The notes beneath the pieces are model-generated. The model was not told the DNA's origin and made no database searches. It saw nothing but the letters and a program-made list of their open reading frames with translations. Shown here in pieces: positions 52,401 to 61,505 of a stretch of DNA of 64,000 nt; the stretch's first letter is position 1, and each line of letters starts with the position of its first letter. A program made the position numbers and the translations under genes. This stretch comes from Selenomonas dianae (lineage in GTDB: Bacteria; Bacillota; Negativicutes; Selenomonadales; Selenomonadaceae). Where the stretch lies: assembly GCF_030644225.1 (NCBI RefSeq), contig NZ_CP128650.1, positions 878,001 through 942,000 of the forward strand, in the 5' to 3' direction.

Positions 52401-55400
52401 CTGTGAGAGATATATCGTTTCCTGCGGAGAGGGAAGTCGCACCGTTCTTGCTTGAAATCTCCGCCGCGCGTGCTGTGAGGTCGTTTCCTGCAGCAATCGA
52501 GATGTTCGCGTCTGCTCGAATTTCTGTGCCAAGTTCCGTACCGCGCTTGGTACGAAGATAGTTTGCGGCATCTGCTGTCATATCCTTATCGCTTTGGAGT
52601 TTTTTGGTATCCAGCGAGATGTTTTCACCTGCAGAGAGAAGGATACTGCCGTTTTTGCCGAGTGCCGCAAGCGTCGCTCCTGCAAGTGCGGCATTCTTCC
52701 CTGCGCTGAGGGCAAGAACGCCCTCAGCGCCCTTGACGGCGATCCCGGCGGTCGTATTCAGAACATCCTGATGGGCAAGATGCTCGGTTGTGCTGCTTAC
52801 ATCAATATTGTTTTTTGCTTCAAGGACAACGGCTTTATCACCGATGACAGAACCCTGCACACGGATATCCCGCTCAGACTTCAGTCCGATCTTCTGTCCG
52901 CGAATCAGTCCCGTGTTTTCGATGTCTCCCGCATGGGCAAGGATATTCTCGCCGTAGAGCGTACCCGCATTCTTGAGCGCGTCCTTGGTCTCGATGGCGA
53001 TGTTCTTTGCGGAGATGAGACTGCCGCCCGCCGTGAGCCTCAGACCGTTCGTGTTCTTGGTGTAGAGAACAGGATAGACGGCGCGTTCCTTTTTGCCGTT
53101 TACATAGACATCGCGCTCTTCGAGCCAGACCATATCCGAGGTGAGAGATGCGACCTGCTCTTTGGAGAGCGTGACACCGGGGGCGATGTTCATTTCCTTG
53201 GCATAGGAAATACCCGCATCCATGAGTGCCTTGAATGCAGTTTCATCATCGGTATAGCCATCAAGATGGTGTTTGCCTGTTTGTTTTAGGATTTGGTCTG
53301 CGAGAAGCTGCTGTTCGTAGAAGCCATCGCCGATGCGTTTGGGAACCTTATCCTGATCCCACTTCATCTGCCGGTACATATAGTCGGAGGAGAGGAAGTT
53401 TCTCTTGTTGGTAAAGGCAGGATCAGTCTCCACGAGATAATTTGCCGTGGATTCCGGGTGCACGCGATAAAGGGAACTGACAAAGAGATGTTCGACCTGT
53501 TCGTCATCAGCTGTCTGTGCTGTATCGGAGGGAGCAAGTCCGAAGGGGGAGAGGGCATTTTGCACGCGCTCTCTCTGTGCGTTTGTAATATCTGTCCGAT
53601 CGACGGGGACGGCGCTTCCGCCCTCATAGGTCTGAATACCGATGGGGGATGCCTTGCTTTTTGCAATTTCGGGCTTCATGAAGACTACGCCGTGATATTT
53701 CCGTACTTTTCCTTTATGGAGCCAGTTCCTTCTTTCGGTATAACTGGCCTGCGTCGTTCCAAAGGTAACAGTAAGTTCCTGCTGTTTCGCGGCATCTTCT
53801 TTGACAGTGCCGAGGGCCTGCAAGGTACGCCCCGCAACAATATTACTGTCATCATTCTCTACAGCACTGTTTAGGAGGATATTGCCACCTGCTAGAATGC
53901 TGCCGGGCAGGGTGGAGGTAACGCTTTCCTTTGAGATGAGCGAATGACTGCGGATGACGCTGAAGTGAATGATCTTCTGCCCTGCCGCTGTTCCAATTTT
54001 TTGATTATACTTCGTTGCCTCTGCATTATATGCCGTGATCTTTTCGTTGAGCTGTGCGAGGATTCCTTTGTATTGCGTGTCCCATGCAGCACGCGCGGGA
54101 TCATCTGCTGCCGGCCGTTCCGTATTCATGGAGGTGATGCCGAACTGCTTGAAGATCGGATCGTCGTAGGCATAAGTCGGAGTCATGGTGCCGATCAGTT
54201 CCTCGGGAATGGGCTTCTCGCCGGCGGCACGTTCTTCCTCTGAAATCTGTTCCAGCGGTTTGTATTCAGCAGGCTCCAGAATCGCTTTTGGAGCGACATT
54301 ACTGTGGTATGCACCGTATCCGCTGTTGATCTCGCGGAACTCCCACTCGGGAAATGCCTGACCTATTTCGGTGTGACGGTCTTCGTCAATCCGAAGTTTT
54401 GTGGGATTGTTTCTTGTTTCGGTAATGACACGTTTCGTAGAAAACGCAGCATTCTCATTCTTTGTCACAGGTGCAGTAATACGAATGCTGCCCTGCGTCT
54501 CGATGCGTGCGCCGCGATTCGTCAGTCCCTCCGTGGCAGCAAGATCCATATCCTGCCCTGCATAAAGGTGGGCGCTCCCTGAATTGCGAATGGTATCTGC
54601 GGTGACAGAGAGATCTTTTCTCGCAGCAATGACACCCGAAGGAAGCTGCTCCAGCTCTGCTTTGATTCCGTCTACCACGGATCGTTGTGCATCATAGGCG
54701 AGTTCAGCGTTATGGATGTTTGCTTTATACGCATTCACCTCGCCCCATGAGGTAAATCTTGTCACATCGACGCTGTGTGCCGCCTCCAGTTGGTCTGCTT
54801 TTTGCTTTAAGACAGCCATCTCATCGGCAAGGCGGGATTCAAGGGGCGCGTTCTTCTCGTTTACGATATGCTTTGCTTGGATGGAAACCGTATCGCCGTA
54901 GATTTTGCCTGTAGCATCGTTTTTCAGCTGTGCTGTTTTGATTTCGGCTGATTCATCTGCCTGAATGAGTCCTTGGTTGGAGAGGTTTGCTGACGTAATA
55001 CTTAGGTTTTTCCCGGAGATGCTACCGCCTTTGACTTGGACAAGATTTCCAGCTGCGGTGAGATGCAAGGTGTTATCTGCTGAGAGGTTCCTTCTATTGA
55101 ATACTGCGCCATTGATCTTCGCCGTGAGGTTGCCGTCCGCATGGAGATTTCCAAAGGAATCCGAAGCGGACGTGTTTGTCAGATCGCTATTCAGCGTAAC
55201 GGATAAATCTTTGCCGCTGGAAATATTCCCCGTAAGCGGCATCGAATCTGCCTGTATAGAGAAGTTCCTGCCGCTCTGCAAGGTTGCCTTTTCAATATCC
55301 AGATGCTGCGCTGCCGCAACTGAAATATCTCCGTTTCCTGCAATCGTACCATTTTGGGTATGAATATTGTCTGCCGTAATGGAGATGTCGTTTCCACTGA

Positions 55401-56547
55401 GGATATTTGCGTCAGCGTTGACAAGAGTTTTTGCGTCGATTGTCAACACGCCGTTTGCATTTGCCGCACCGGAGGAGGCGATGCTGCTCCCGAGTGTTCC
55501 ACGGTTGATGATCGTATCCGCTTGGAGCGCAGTATTTGCACCGCTGATGATCTTTCCGTCATTTTTAATTGCTGTTGCAGATATGGAAGTATCTTTAGCA
55601 CTGTATATCGTTCCGCTGTTTGCTGATTCTTTTGCGTGGATGGATGTTGTGCCATCCGAATAGAGATTGCCGGAGGTCTTGAGGTTCCCGTTCACATCGA
55701 GGGAGGTCGCCTGTGTGCTCGTAATCTGACCTTCGAGATTGACACCGAGGCCTTTTTCTGTTCCAATCAGTGCGATCCGATTCGCATACATACCGCCGAT
55801 TGCCGAAAGGTCGAGGGCATAGGAGGGCATGTTGCTGTCCGCAATGATGGGTGAGATTTCTCCATCCGTATAGCCGATGGTGTTCGCACCTGTGACTATC
55901 TTTGCGTGTTCTGCCCAAAGTCCCGCGTTGATTTCGATGGCGCGTGCATAGAGCTCGGCAGACTCTACGCCCTTTGCATTGAGACCCTTTCCTGTAATGA
56001 CGACTTTGTCGTCGTCGATGCGCAGTGCGGCGAGGTTTCCTGCGGCGTCCATCGCAGTGCGTCCTGTGGCAAGCGTTACTCTTGCCGTATTCAAAAAGCC
56101 GGCACCATCTGCCAAAATCCCGTTCGGATTGGCAATAACGACACCGGCTCTGTCACCTGCGACCTCTAAAAAGCCGCGCAGTTCGGATGGATTTGCACTT
56201 GTGACTTCATTGACGATGATACGTGCAGTACCGCCCATGAGGTTCGGATTTCCCTGCACATACCCTGCAAGCTCCGTATTGGAGAGATTGTAGCTGTTGT
56301 TGAGGATCGCACCACGTTCGGGTACGTTAAAGAACGTATAGAGATTCATTGACACGCCGCCTGCAGACGGGGGCGCGATCTGTACGAGAGGATGACCGCT
56401 CGCCGTCTCCATCACAAGCGGCTGCTGGGAGATCGGAGCGGAGGTGTCCGGGAGGATTTCTGCGGCAAAGGTGAGTATGGGCTGCATCGAAAAGACACCA
56501 AGCGTGATCCAACTCGTGATCTTTCGGGCAAGGTCTTTCTTTCTCAT
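49486..56547 (-). CDS. Large FhaB/CdiA-type exoprotein with polymorphic C-terminal toxin tip
   Basis: A 2353-aa TpsA protein. Signal region 1-29, TPS secretion domain about 35-260 with NPNL (100-103) and NPNGI (140-144), then long beta-helical filamentous-haemagglutinin repeats rich in GNxxI/AG patterns. The conserved region ends at about GDATAGATAAASGTKHN; the last 230 or so residues are unique. They finish in a His/Trp-rich tip (WYDGNGRAKKDVDFTDHG, HPEVPHEHTWEWDKNG) that looks like a small nuclease-type toxin, not assignable by eye. No VENN motif is seen. Start follows AAGGAGG. Likely a contact-dependent or secreted antibacterial toxin exported by the fhaC product at 43147. Confidence 0.9.
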   Translation of the reverse strand: MRKKDLARKITSWITLGVFSMQPILTFAAEILPDTSAPISQQPLVMETASGHPLVQIAPPSAGGVSMNLYTFFNVPERGAILNNSYNLSNTELAGYVQGNPNLMGGTARIIVNEVTSANPSELRGFLEVAGDRAGVVIANPNGILADGAGFLNTARVTLATGRTAMDAAGNLAALRIDDDKVVITGKGLNAKGVESAELYARAIEINAGLWAEHAKIVTGANTIGYTDGEISPIIADSNMPSYALDLSAIGGMYANRIALIGTEKGLGVNLEGQITSTQATSLDVNGNLKTSGNLYSDGTTSIHAKESANSGTIYSAKDTSISATAIKNDGKIISGANTALQADTIINRGTLGSSIASSGAANANGVLTIDAKTLVNADANILSGNDISITADNIHTQNGTIAGNGDISVAAAQHLDIEKATLQSGRNFSIQADSMPLTGNISSGKDLSVTLNSDLTNTSASDSFGNLHADGNLTAKINGAVFNRRNLSADNTLHLTAAGNLVQVKGGSISGKNLSITSANLSNQGLIQADESAEIKTAQLKNDATGKIYGDTVSIQAKHIVNEKNAPLESRLADEMAVLKQKADQLEAAHSVDVTRFTSWGEVNAYKANIHNAELAYDAQRSVVDGIKAELEQLPSGVIAARKDLSVTADTIRNSGSAHLYAGQDMDLAATEGLTNRGARIETQGSIRITAPVTKNENAAFSTKRVITETRNNPTKLRIDEDRHTEIGQAFPEWEFREINSGYGAYHSNVAPKAILEPAEYKPLEQISEEERAAGEKPIPEELIGTMTPTYAYDDPIFKQFGITSMNTERPAADDPARAAWDTQYKGILAQLNEKITAYNAEATKYNQKIGTAAGQKIIHFSVIRSHSLISKESVTSTLPGSILAGGNILLNSAVENDDSNIVAGRTLQALGTVKEDAAKQQELTVTFGTTQASYTERRNWLHKGKVRKYHGVVFMKPEIAKSKASPIGIQTYEGGSAVPVDRTDITNAQRERVQNALSPFGLAPSDTAQTADDEQVEHLFVSSLYRVHPESTANYLVETDPAFTNKRNFLSSDYMYRQMKWDQDKVPKRIGDGFYEQQLLADQILKQTGKHHLDGYTDDETAFKALMDAGISYAKEMNIAPGVTLSKEQVASLTSDMVWLEERDVYVNGKKERAVYPVLYTKNTNGLRLTAGGSLISAKNIAIETKDALKNAGTLYGENILAHAGDIENTGLIRGQKIGLKSERDIRVQGSVIGDKAVVLEAKNNIDVSSTTEHLAHQDVLNTTAGIAVKGAEGVLALSAGKNAALAGATLAALGKNGSILLSAGENISLDTKKLQSDKDMTADAANYLRTKRGTELGTEIRADANISIAAGNDLTARAAEISSKNGATSLSAGNDISLTAGREISEDHYGIRYKESGLISSKTTTIRIDTESDIAHTTNITGQNVNIAAKRDATFAAANIAADSDVNIAAGRNFSALSAENYAHTENYKDVKKSGIFGSGGGLGFTIGTQQTKTTRDSDAITQQGTNIAALGGNVSISAGENAHISSSAILADKDATVTAKDVRIDGKDNIYRESITQESKTTGLTVSFSHGLLDLGQSLYAPISHIGEVQDDRLKAVYAYQTGRMIHDAFKKNPLTNATFSLDISFGTSKSYSRMESTTREYAGSRIASGGNTNVTAGERDLTVTGSAITGRDVSLTAKGNVRLEAGENTSITTTENKFSSASIGASFTPQGLSNISVNANKANGNSKELLTAYSPTLVVAENTLSLTSGKDMDIIGSKAQGEKITAKVGGNLSIETLQEKETYEEQNSSTGFGFSWGVKAKEKASSAESTDQANTASTESATNTTSGSDNTAPSTGRKFSAPTIGGSRNNGTVDSHYRSARDQAGFFAGGGGFDIYARENTDLKGGLIASEASADKNKLSTGTFSFSDLHNEADYRAKDTGSSAQIKPTLVQIKEKNPDESENKTLKVVQALHPTPSIPTVVQGSANSTTKSAVAPGTIDIRENPTQDISALSRDTANTLNELGRIFDKKSVEEQKELVNVFREEAFRLLHDLPDDGSGRKVILHAFVGGLISQFAGAGFASGAAGAGLNEALINNLKGLDPALAQAISALIGAAAAKIVNGDATAGATAAASGTKHNFFGGAAAGSITPQIMAALTGYVIVVYAGVQYIQNTATNEIVAQLQQDGNWLLNNVDSTLESIFKEHNIPYSQPQTLNGPHYYITPPITVTPPDHEHFPFDLSPNILDLKYKPYTNPLFDFKEQWSSQDFSDGNRFFSKGFEKEKADKAYPPANEHSSTNNPKDFERTGKPNSSIDRVDEKGRIITRRWYDGNGRAKKDVDFTDHGNPKTHPEVPHEHTWEWDKNGNASRK

Positions 56548-56888
56548 CTACGTCATCCTCCTTGAAACAATATCCCTACATGAAAATGATCAAAGCAAAT
56601 TGATGATAACATGAATCCATAGATTCTTACAAGGACATTGTTCCAATAAGATGAAAGAAGTAATTCTCGCCGAATTTGTACGATTGTGTCTTTTCAGAAA
56701 GGGATCTACGGTGCTTGATTTCGTAAGCCTGCAAATAAAAAGTCAAGCCCATAGATGAAAAAGGATGAGGAGTTGTATAGGTTTGTCAATCATACTAACT
56801 ATCCCGCTGAAGTTTATTGACATGATGGAAACAATGATGAAACGATGACAGGAATGACGGTGGCTATGGTGAAGTATTGGATCAGGAC
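56548..56888. other. Intergenic region with a solo insertion-sequence end
   Basis: About 340 nt without a gene between the exoprotein start and the end of treC. TAGGTTTGTCAATCATA at 56778-56794 is identical to the left outer flank of the IS remnant (42230-42246). The promoter of the exoprotein must lie here on the minus strand, but no convincing -35/-10 pair is visible. Confidence 0.7.
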
Positions 56889-58547
56889 TCACATCTGGCG
56901 ATAAAAGGCTAAAACTTCATACGGCCTGAGATATTCCTCCACATCGGGGTAGTTGCCGAGGAGTTTTTGCGCGTCTGCAAAGTCTTGCAGGGAAGCATAG
57001 CGCAGGCGAACGGACGTGGGGCGGAAATTGCAGAACACCGTCAGTCGCTCCCCTTGCCATGTGCGCTCATAGGCGATCACGTCGGGATTGTCCTCCTCGA
57101 TGAATCGAATATCCCCCTCCGCAATGATGGGCATTTCATGGCGCAATTTGATCAGGAGCTTATAAAACGCCAGAATGGAATTTTCGTCCTTTTGCGCCGC
57201 TTCCACATTGATCGAGGGATAGTTTTTCGCCAGAGGAATCCATGGCTTTTTCGTGGAAAAGCCTGCGTATTGCCGGGCAGACCACTGCATCGGAGTGCGT
57301 CCATTGTCACGGGAGCGGGCGGCCAGAATCTTCAAGGCATCCGCCTCCGCTACGCCCTGCTCCAAAAGGGTGCGATAACAGTTCAGGCTTTCCACGTCCC
57401 GATAATCTTCGATGGAGGTATAGCCCGCATTGGTCATGCCCAGTTCTTCCCCTTGATAAATGTAGGGCGTGCCGCGCATCAGGTGAATGCAGGCCGCGAG
57501 CATTTTGGCAGATTCCACGCGGTACGTTTCCTCATCTCCCATGCGCGAGACGATGCGGGGCTGGTCATGGTTGCACCAAAAGAGCGCATTCCAGCCGCCC
57601 GCCTCGGCCATGCCTGTCTGCCATGCAGAGAAGAGCTGTTTGAGCTGAGCCATGTCCGGCTCCATCAACGCCCATTTGTCACCGTCCTTGTAATCTACCT
57701 TCAGGTGATGAAAGTTGAACGCCATGGACAGCTCGTGATTGGCAGGGCGGGTGTAGTGGATACAGTTTTCCAGATCCGTGGACGCCATCTCACCAACGGT
57801 CATCATATCGTCAATGCCGGCATTTTGCACAAGTTCGCGCAGATATTCGTGGATATGCGGCCCGTCGGCAAAAAGCCGCCGTCCCAGTCCCTTGGTATCA
57901 TCTGCAAAAACCTCCGGTTTGGCGATGAGGTTGATGACATCAAAGCGGAATCCGGCCACGCCCCGCGCCTTCCAAAACCGCACCACATTGGCGAGTTCTT
58001 CCCGCACGCGGGGATTCGTCCAATCCAAATCCGGCTGACTTACATCGTGCAAATGCAGATACCATTTGCGTAGGCGCGGCTTCCTCTGCCACGCGCTGCC
58101 GCCGAAAGCGCACTGCCAATTGGTCGGCGGCTCGCCCGGATCGTCCGCACTTTTTTTGTTGCGGCCGTCACGCAGGATATAGTAGCGTTGGTATTTTTTA
58201 TCGCCGGACAGCGCCCGCTGAAACCACGCGTGCTGGTCGGACGTGTGGCACAGCACCATGTCCAGCATGATTTTAAGCCCCTTGGCATCGGCGGCCTGCA
58301 CCAGTGCATCAAAATCCGCCATGGTGCCGAAGTGAGGGTCGATGTCCAGGTAATCCGCTACATCATAACCGTTGTCTTTCTGCGGCGAGACGAAAAATGG
58401 GGTAAGCCAAAGGTAATCCACGCCCATATCCGCTAAATAATCCAACTTTTCGGCAACGCCCCGCAGATCCCCCATACCGTCCCCGTTGGAGTCCTTGAAG
58501 GACTTCGGGTAAATCTGATAAACTACTTTGTTCTTGAAGTCTGCCAT
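56889..58547 (-). CDS. treC: Alpha,alpha-phosphotrehalase (trehalose-6-phosphate hydrolase)
   Basis: A 552-aa GH13 enzyme that splits trehalose-6-phosphate into glucose and glucose-6-phosphate. N-terminus VVYQIYPKSFKDSNGDGMGD, DMVLCHTSDQHAWF (HTS/HTSDQH rather than the NHTSD of oligo-1,6-glucosidases), nucleophile in GFRFDVINLI, acid/base Glu in VGEMASTD, and HDQPR. The ATG at 58547 follows GGGGAGGAAAA. It is downstream of the PTS gene, separated by a strong hairpin. Confidence 0.92.
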   Translation of the reverse strand: MADFKNKVVYQIYPKSFKDSNGDGMGDLRGVAEKLDYLADMGVDYLWLTPFFVSPQKDNGYDVADYLDIDPHFGTMADFDALVQAADAKGLKIMLDMVLCHTSDQHAWFQRALSGDKKYQRYYILRDGRNKKSADDPGEPPTNWQCAFGGSAWQRKPRLRKWYLHLHDVSQPDLDWTNPRVREELANVVRFWKARGVAGFRFDVINLIAKPEVFADDTKGLGRRLFADGPHIHEYLRELVQNAGIDDMMTVGEMASTDLENCIHYTRPANHELSMAFNFHHLKVDYKDGDKWALMEPDMAQLKQLFSAWQTGMAEAGGWNALFWCNHDQPRIVSRMGDEETYRVESAKMLAACIHLMRGTPYIYQGEELGMTNAGYTSIEDYRDVESLNCYRTLLEQGVAEADALKILAARSRDNGRTPMQWSARQYAGFSTKKPWIPLAKNYPSINVEAAQKDENSILAFYKLLIKLRHEMPIIAEGDIRFIEEDNPDVIAYERTWQGERLTVFCNFRPTSVRLRYASLQDFADAQKLLGNYPDVEEYLRPYEVLAFYRQM

Positions 58548-58573
58548 CGTGTTTTCCTCCCCATACATCAGAG

Positions 58574-58610
58574 GCAGGGGGCATCGTCATGTGTTTGACG
58601 ATGCCCCTGC
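58574..58610. other. Intercistronic hairpin between treP and treC
   Basis: GCAGGGGGCATCGTCA and TGACGATGCCCCTGC (with one bulge) form a 14-15-bp stem in the 74-nt gap. On the coding (minus) strand no T-run follows, so it more likely stabilises or partitions the mRNA than ends it. Confidence 0.65.
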
Positions 58611-58621
58611 TTTTTGTCTAC

Positions 58622-60562
58622 TCAAAATGATGCGATCACCGTTTCGCCGGTTTTACCGATCATACCCGTGTGGAAGGAAAAGGTCTCCACACCGTTTTTG
58701 TTGGTGATGACACAGATGGTCACATCGGGGTGCCCCGCAGCCTTGATTTTCTCACGGCTGAAGGTGAGCAGCGGCGTTCCGGCCTTGACTTCGTCCCCCG
58801 TATGCACGAGATAGGAGAAGCCGTCGCCCTGCATATCTACCGTATCAATGCCCACATGGAGCAGAATCTCCACGCCGTTCGAGAGCGTCATGCCCACCGC
58901 ATGGCGGGAATCCTCCATCAGCATCGTAATTTTGCCGGAGACCGGGGCGCAGAGCGTTTCGCTGATGGGGCGGATCGCCAGCCCCTCGCCGACAATGCCT
59001 TCTGAGAAAACGCCGTCGCCCACTTCTTTGAGAGAAATTACCTCCCCGTCCAGGAACGCCGTGAAGTCATGCTCGCTTTCCATTGCGTTTTCTGTCACGT
59101 TCTCCTCTGTAGCGGCAGCTTCTGCTGCTTCGGGCTGTGCCTGCTTGTCGATTCCCTTCTTTTTGCCCACAATAACCGTCAGAACAAAGGGGACTGCGAT
59201 GGCGACCATCATAGCCATTGCAAACGTGGGCATGGTCTGGGGCTGCATGGAGAGAATGCCGGGGATGCCGCCCACACCGATGGCGTTGGCCGTGGTGCCC
59301 GTGGAGACGCAGAGGACAGCGGCGCAGGCCGAGCCGGTCATGCCGCAGATGAAGGGGAAGAAGTACTTGAGGTTGACACCGAACATCGCCGGCTCCGTTA
59401 CACCCAGATAGCAGGAAACCCATGCGGGGACATTGACTTCCTGTGCGGAGGCATTGCCCCGCTGCAGGTACATCATGCCCAGTACGGCACTGCCTTGGGC
59501 GATGTTGGATAGCGCGATCATCGGCCAAAGCATAGTGCCGTGATAGTCGGCGATCAGCTGCAAGTCAATGGCGTTGGTCATGTGATGCAGACCGGTGATA
59601 ACGAGCGGCGCATAGATGAAGCCGAAGACGGCGCCGAACACCTCGCGGAAGGAGCCGGTGATGCCGCTGAACACGACGCTGGAAATCGCCGAACCAACTA
59701 CCCAACCAATAAGCCCCAGGACGAAATGCGCCGCGCATACTGCCAGCACCAGACTGCAGAAGGGAACCACAATCATCTGCACCACCGAGGGCACGAGGCG
59801 CTTGAAGAAGCGTTCCAAATAAACCAAGGTCAAGGCCGCCAAGATCGCCGGAAGCACCTGCGCCTGATAGCCAATCATGTCCACCGTGAAGTACCCGAAA
59901 TCCCAGTGAGGAATCTTGTCTATGGGCGTCGTCGCTACGGCGTAAGCGTTCAACAGCTGCCCTGATACAAGGGTCAGACCGAGAATGATGCCAAGGATGG
60001 GGGTGCCGCCCATCTTTCGCACCACCGACCAGCAGATGCCGACGGGTATGCCCACATGAAATACCGCCTCGCCGATGAGCCAGAGAAAGTGATCCATGCC
60101 CGCCCAGAATTGGCTCAGCTCCACCAAGGTCTTGGTTCCGTTCTCAAACAGGTAAAGCTGATCGATGCAGTTGCGGAAACCGAGGATAAGTCCCCCGGTG
60201 ATGATCGCGGGAATGAGCGGTGCGAAAATCTCTGCGGCGATGGCCGCAGCCCGCTGCAAGATGTTCTGGTTCCGCTGCGCCGCTTGCTTCACGGCATCCT
60301 TGGACACGCCCTCGATTCCGGCCACGTCCATGAAGTCCTTGTAGAACTCCGCGACCGTGTTCCCGATGATGACCTGAAACTGCCCTGCCTGTGTAAAGCT
60401 GCCCTTTACTGCTTTCATGGCCTCGATGCGCTTGACATCGGCCTTCTTAGGGTCGCCAAGAACAAAGCGCATCCGCGTCATGCAGTGAGAGACGGCAACA
60501 ATGTTGTCCTTGCCGCCCACCAGTTCCAGAAGCTCTCTGGAATCCTCCGTGTACTTCCCCAT
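58622..60562 (-). CDS. treP: Trehalose-specific PTS transporter, fused EIIBCA
   Basis: A 646-aa inner-membrane permease that imports and phosphorylates trehalose. IIB domain 1-85 with phosphocysteine in VAVSHCMTRMRFVL; IIC domain about 105-480 with roughly ten helices (PLIPAIITGGLILGFRNCI); glucose-type IIA domain about 510-646 with phospho-His in LLHVGIDTV and the GDGFSYLVHTGD segment. Many trehalose permeases lack IIA, so the fused IIA makes this one self-contained. Start 60562 after GGAGGAGAC. Confidence 0.9.
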   Translation of the reverse strand: MGKYTEDSRELLELVGGKDNIVAVSHCMTRMRFVLGDPKKADVKRIEAMKAVKGSFTQAGQFQVIIGNTVAEFYKDFMDVAGIEGVSKDAVKQAAQRNQNILQRAAAIAAEIFAPLIPAIITGGLILGFRNCIDQLYLFENGTKTLVELSQFWAGMDHFLWLIGEAVFHVGIPVGICWSVVRKMGGTPILGIILGLTLVSGQLLNAYAVATTPIDKIPHWDFGYFTVDMIGYQAQVLPAILAALTLVYLERFFKRLVPSVVQMIVVPFCSLVLAVCAAHFVLGLIGWVVGSAISSVVFSGITGSFREVFGAVFGFIYAPLVITGLHHMTNAIDLQLIADYHGTMLWPMIALSNIAQGSAVLGMMYLQRGNASAQEVNVPAWVSCYLGVTEPAMFGVNLKYFFPFICGMTGSACAAVLCVSTGTTANAIGVGGIPGILSMQPQTMPTFAMAMMVAIAVPFVLTVIVGKKKGIDKQAQPEAAEAAATEENVTENAMESEHDFTAFLDGEVISLKEVGDGVFSEGIVGEGLAIRPISETLCAPVSGKITMLMEDSRHAVGMTLSNGVEILLHVGIDTVDMQGDGFSYLVHTGDEVKAGTPLLTFSREKIKAAGHPDVTICVITNKNGVETFSFHTGMIGKTGETVIASF

Positions 60563-60590
60563 GATGTGTCTCCTCCTGTTGCCTCGCAAA

Positions 60591-60604
60591 CTTGTCTATA
60601 CAAG
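60591..60604. promoter_or_regulatory. TreR operator 1
   Basis: Near-perfect palindrome CTTGTCTATACAAG, 29 nt before the treP start. Same class as the TTGTATATACAA site of Bacillus TreR. Confidence 0.8.
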
Positions 60605-60627
60605 ATTTGTGAATATAAAATAACATG

Positions 60628-60641
60628 CTTGTCTATACAAG
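60628..60641. promoter_or_regulatory. TreR operator 2
   Basis: Identical CTTGTCTATACAAG, centred 37 bp from operator 1. Together they flank the probable treP -35/-10 region. Confidence 0.8.
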
Positions 60642-60701
60642 TAAAGATAGGAAGCAATGTTTTGAATAAAATTTTTCATCATAGAAATTGCTGATTCATG
60701 C

Positions 60702-60730
60702 TTTACCTTTTCGCTTGTATTATTTATACT
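60702..60730 (+). promoter_or_regulatory. Promoter of treR
   Basis: TTTACC (60702-60707), 17-nt spacer, TATACT (60725-60730), directly upstream of operator 3. Confidence 0.7.
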
Positions 60731-60732
60731 AG

Positions 60733-60746
60733 GCTGTATAGACAAG
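60733..60746. promoter_or_regulatory. TreR operator 3 (autoregulatory)
   Basis: GCTGTATAGACAAG, 12 of 14 bases as the reverse complement of operators 1 and 2. It covers the treR transcription start, so TreR probably represses itself. Confidence 0.7.
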
Positions 60747-60760
60747 AAAGGATGAGTGGA

Positions 60761-61504
60761 ATGCCGGCGGCAAAGTTTGAGATTATCTACAAGGACTTGA
60801 AAAAAAAAATAGAGGAAAACATCTATCCCGCCGAAGCGGTGTTTCCCTCTGAGAACGAACTGACGGAGGCGTATGGCTGCTCCCGCGCCACGCTGCGCCG
60901 CGCTCTGGCTCGTCTCATCGAGCAGGGCTATATCCAGGCTGGACAGGGGCGGCGGATGCGGGTGATATATCAGCCGACGGAGCAAAACGAGTTTATGATC
61001 GGCGGCATTGAATCCTTCCGTGAAGCCGCTGCCCGCAATCACTTTCAGGCGGTTACCCGCGTCATTCATTTCGCCGAGGACGTTGTGGATGAAAAAACTT
61101 CAAAAAAAACAGGGCTTCCCTTGGGCAGCGACATCTATGATGTACGCCGCATCCGCTATCTGGATGGAAAAGCCCTGATTCTGGATATCAATCTGTTTCT
61201 GCGTGAGGCAGTGCCCCATCTCACCCCGGAAATTGCTTCCCGCTCCATCTATGACTACATAGAAAATGATCTGGGCATGGTCATCGTCACCAGCCGCCGC
61301 CGCATGACGGTGGAGTATGCTGCCGATTTGGATTTGCACTGGCTGGAAATGGGGGACTACAACTGCCTGGCCGTGGTCAGTGGGAGAATGTACAATGCCG
61401 AGGGCATACAGTTTGAGTACACGCAGTCCCGCCATCACCCGGAGTATTTTTGCTTTGAGGACACGGCTGTCAGGAGAAGCCAAGGTAGGCGAAATAAGTG
61501 GTAA
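60761..61504 (+). CDS. treR: Trehalose operon repressor TreR (GntR/HutC family)
   Basis: A 247-aa regulator. N-terminal winged helix (about 10-75): FPSENELTEAYGCSRATLRRALARLIEQGYI. C-terminal UTRA ligand domain (about 90-240), which in Bacillus TreR senses trehalose-6-phosphate. Start chosen at 60761 because GAAAGGA lies 11 nt upstream; ATG 60752 is too close to it. Divergent from treP-treC, with operators on both sides. Confidence 0.9.
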   Translation: MPAAKFEIIYKDLKKKIEENIYPAEAVFPSENELTEAYGCSRATLRRALARLIEQGYIQAGQGRRMRVIYQPTEQNEFMIGGIESFREAAARNHFQAVTRVIHFAEDVVDEKTSKKTGLPLGSDIYDVRRIRYLDGKALILDINLFLREAVPHLTPEIASRSIYDYIENDLGMVIVTSRRRMTVEYAADLDLHWLEMGDYNCLAVVSGRMYNAEGIQFEYTQSRHHPEYFCFEDTAVRRSQGRRNKW

Positions 61505-61505
61505 A

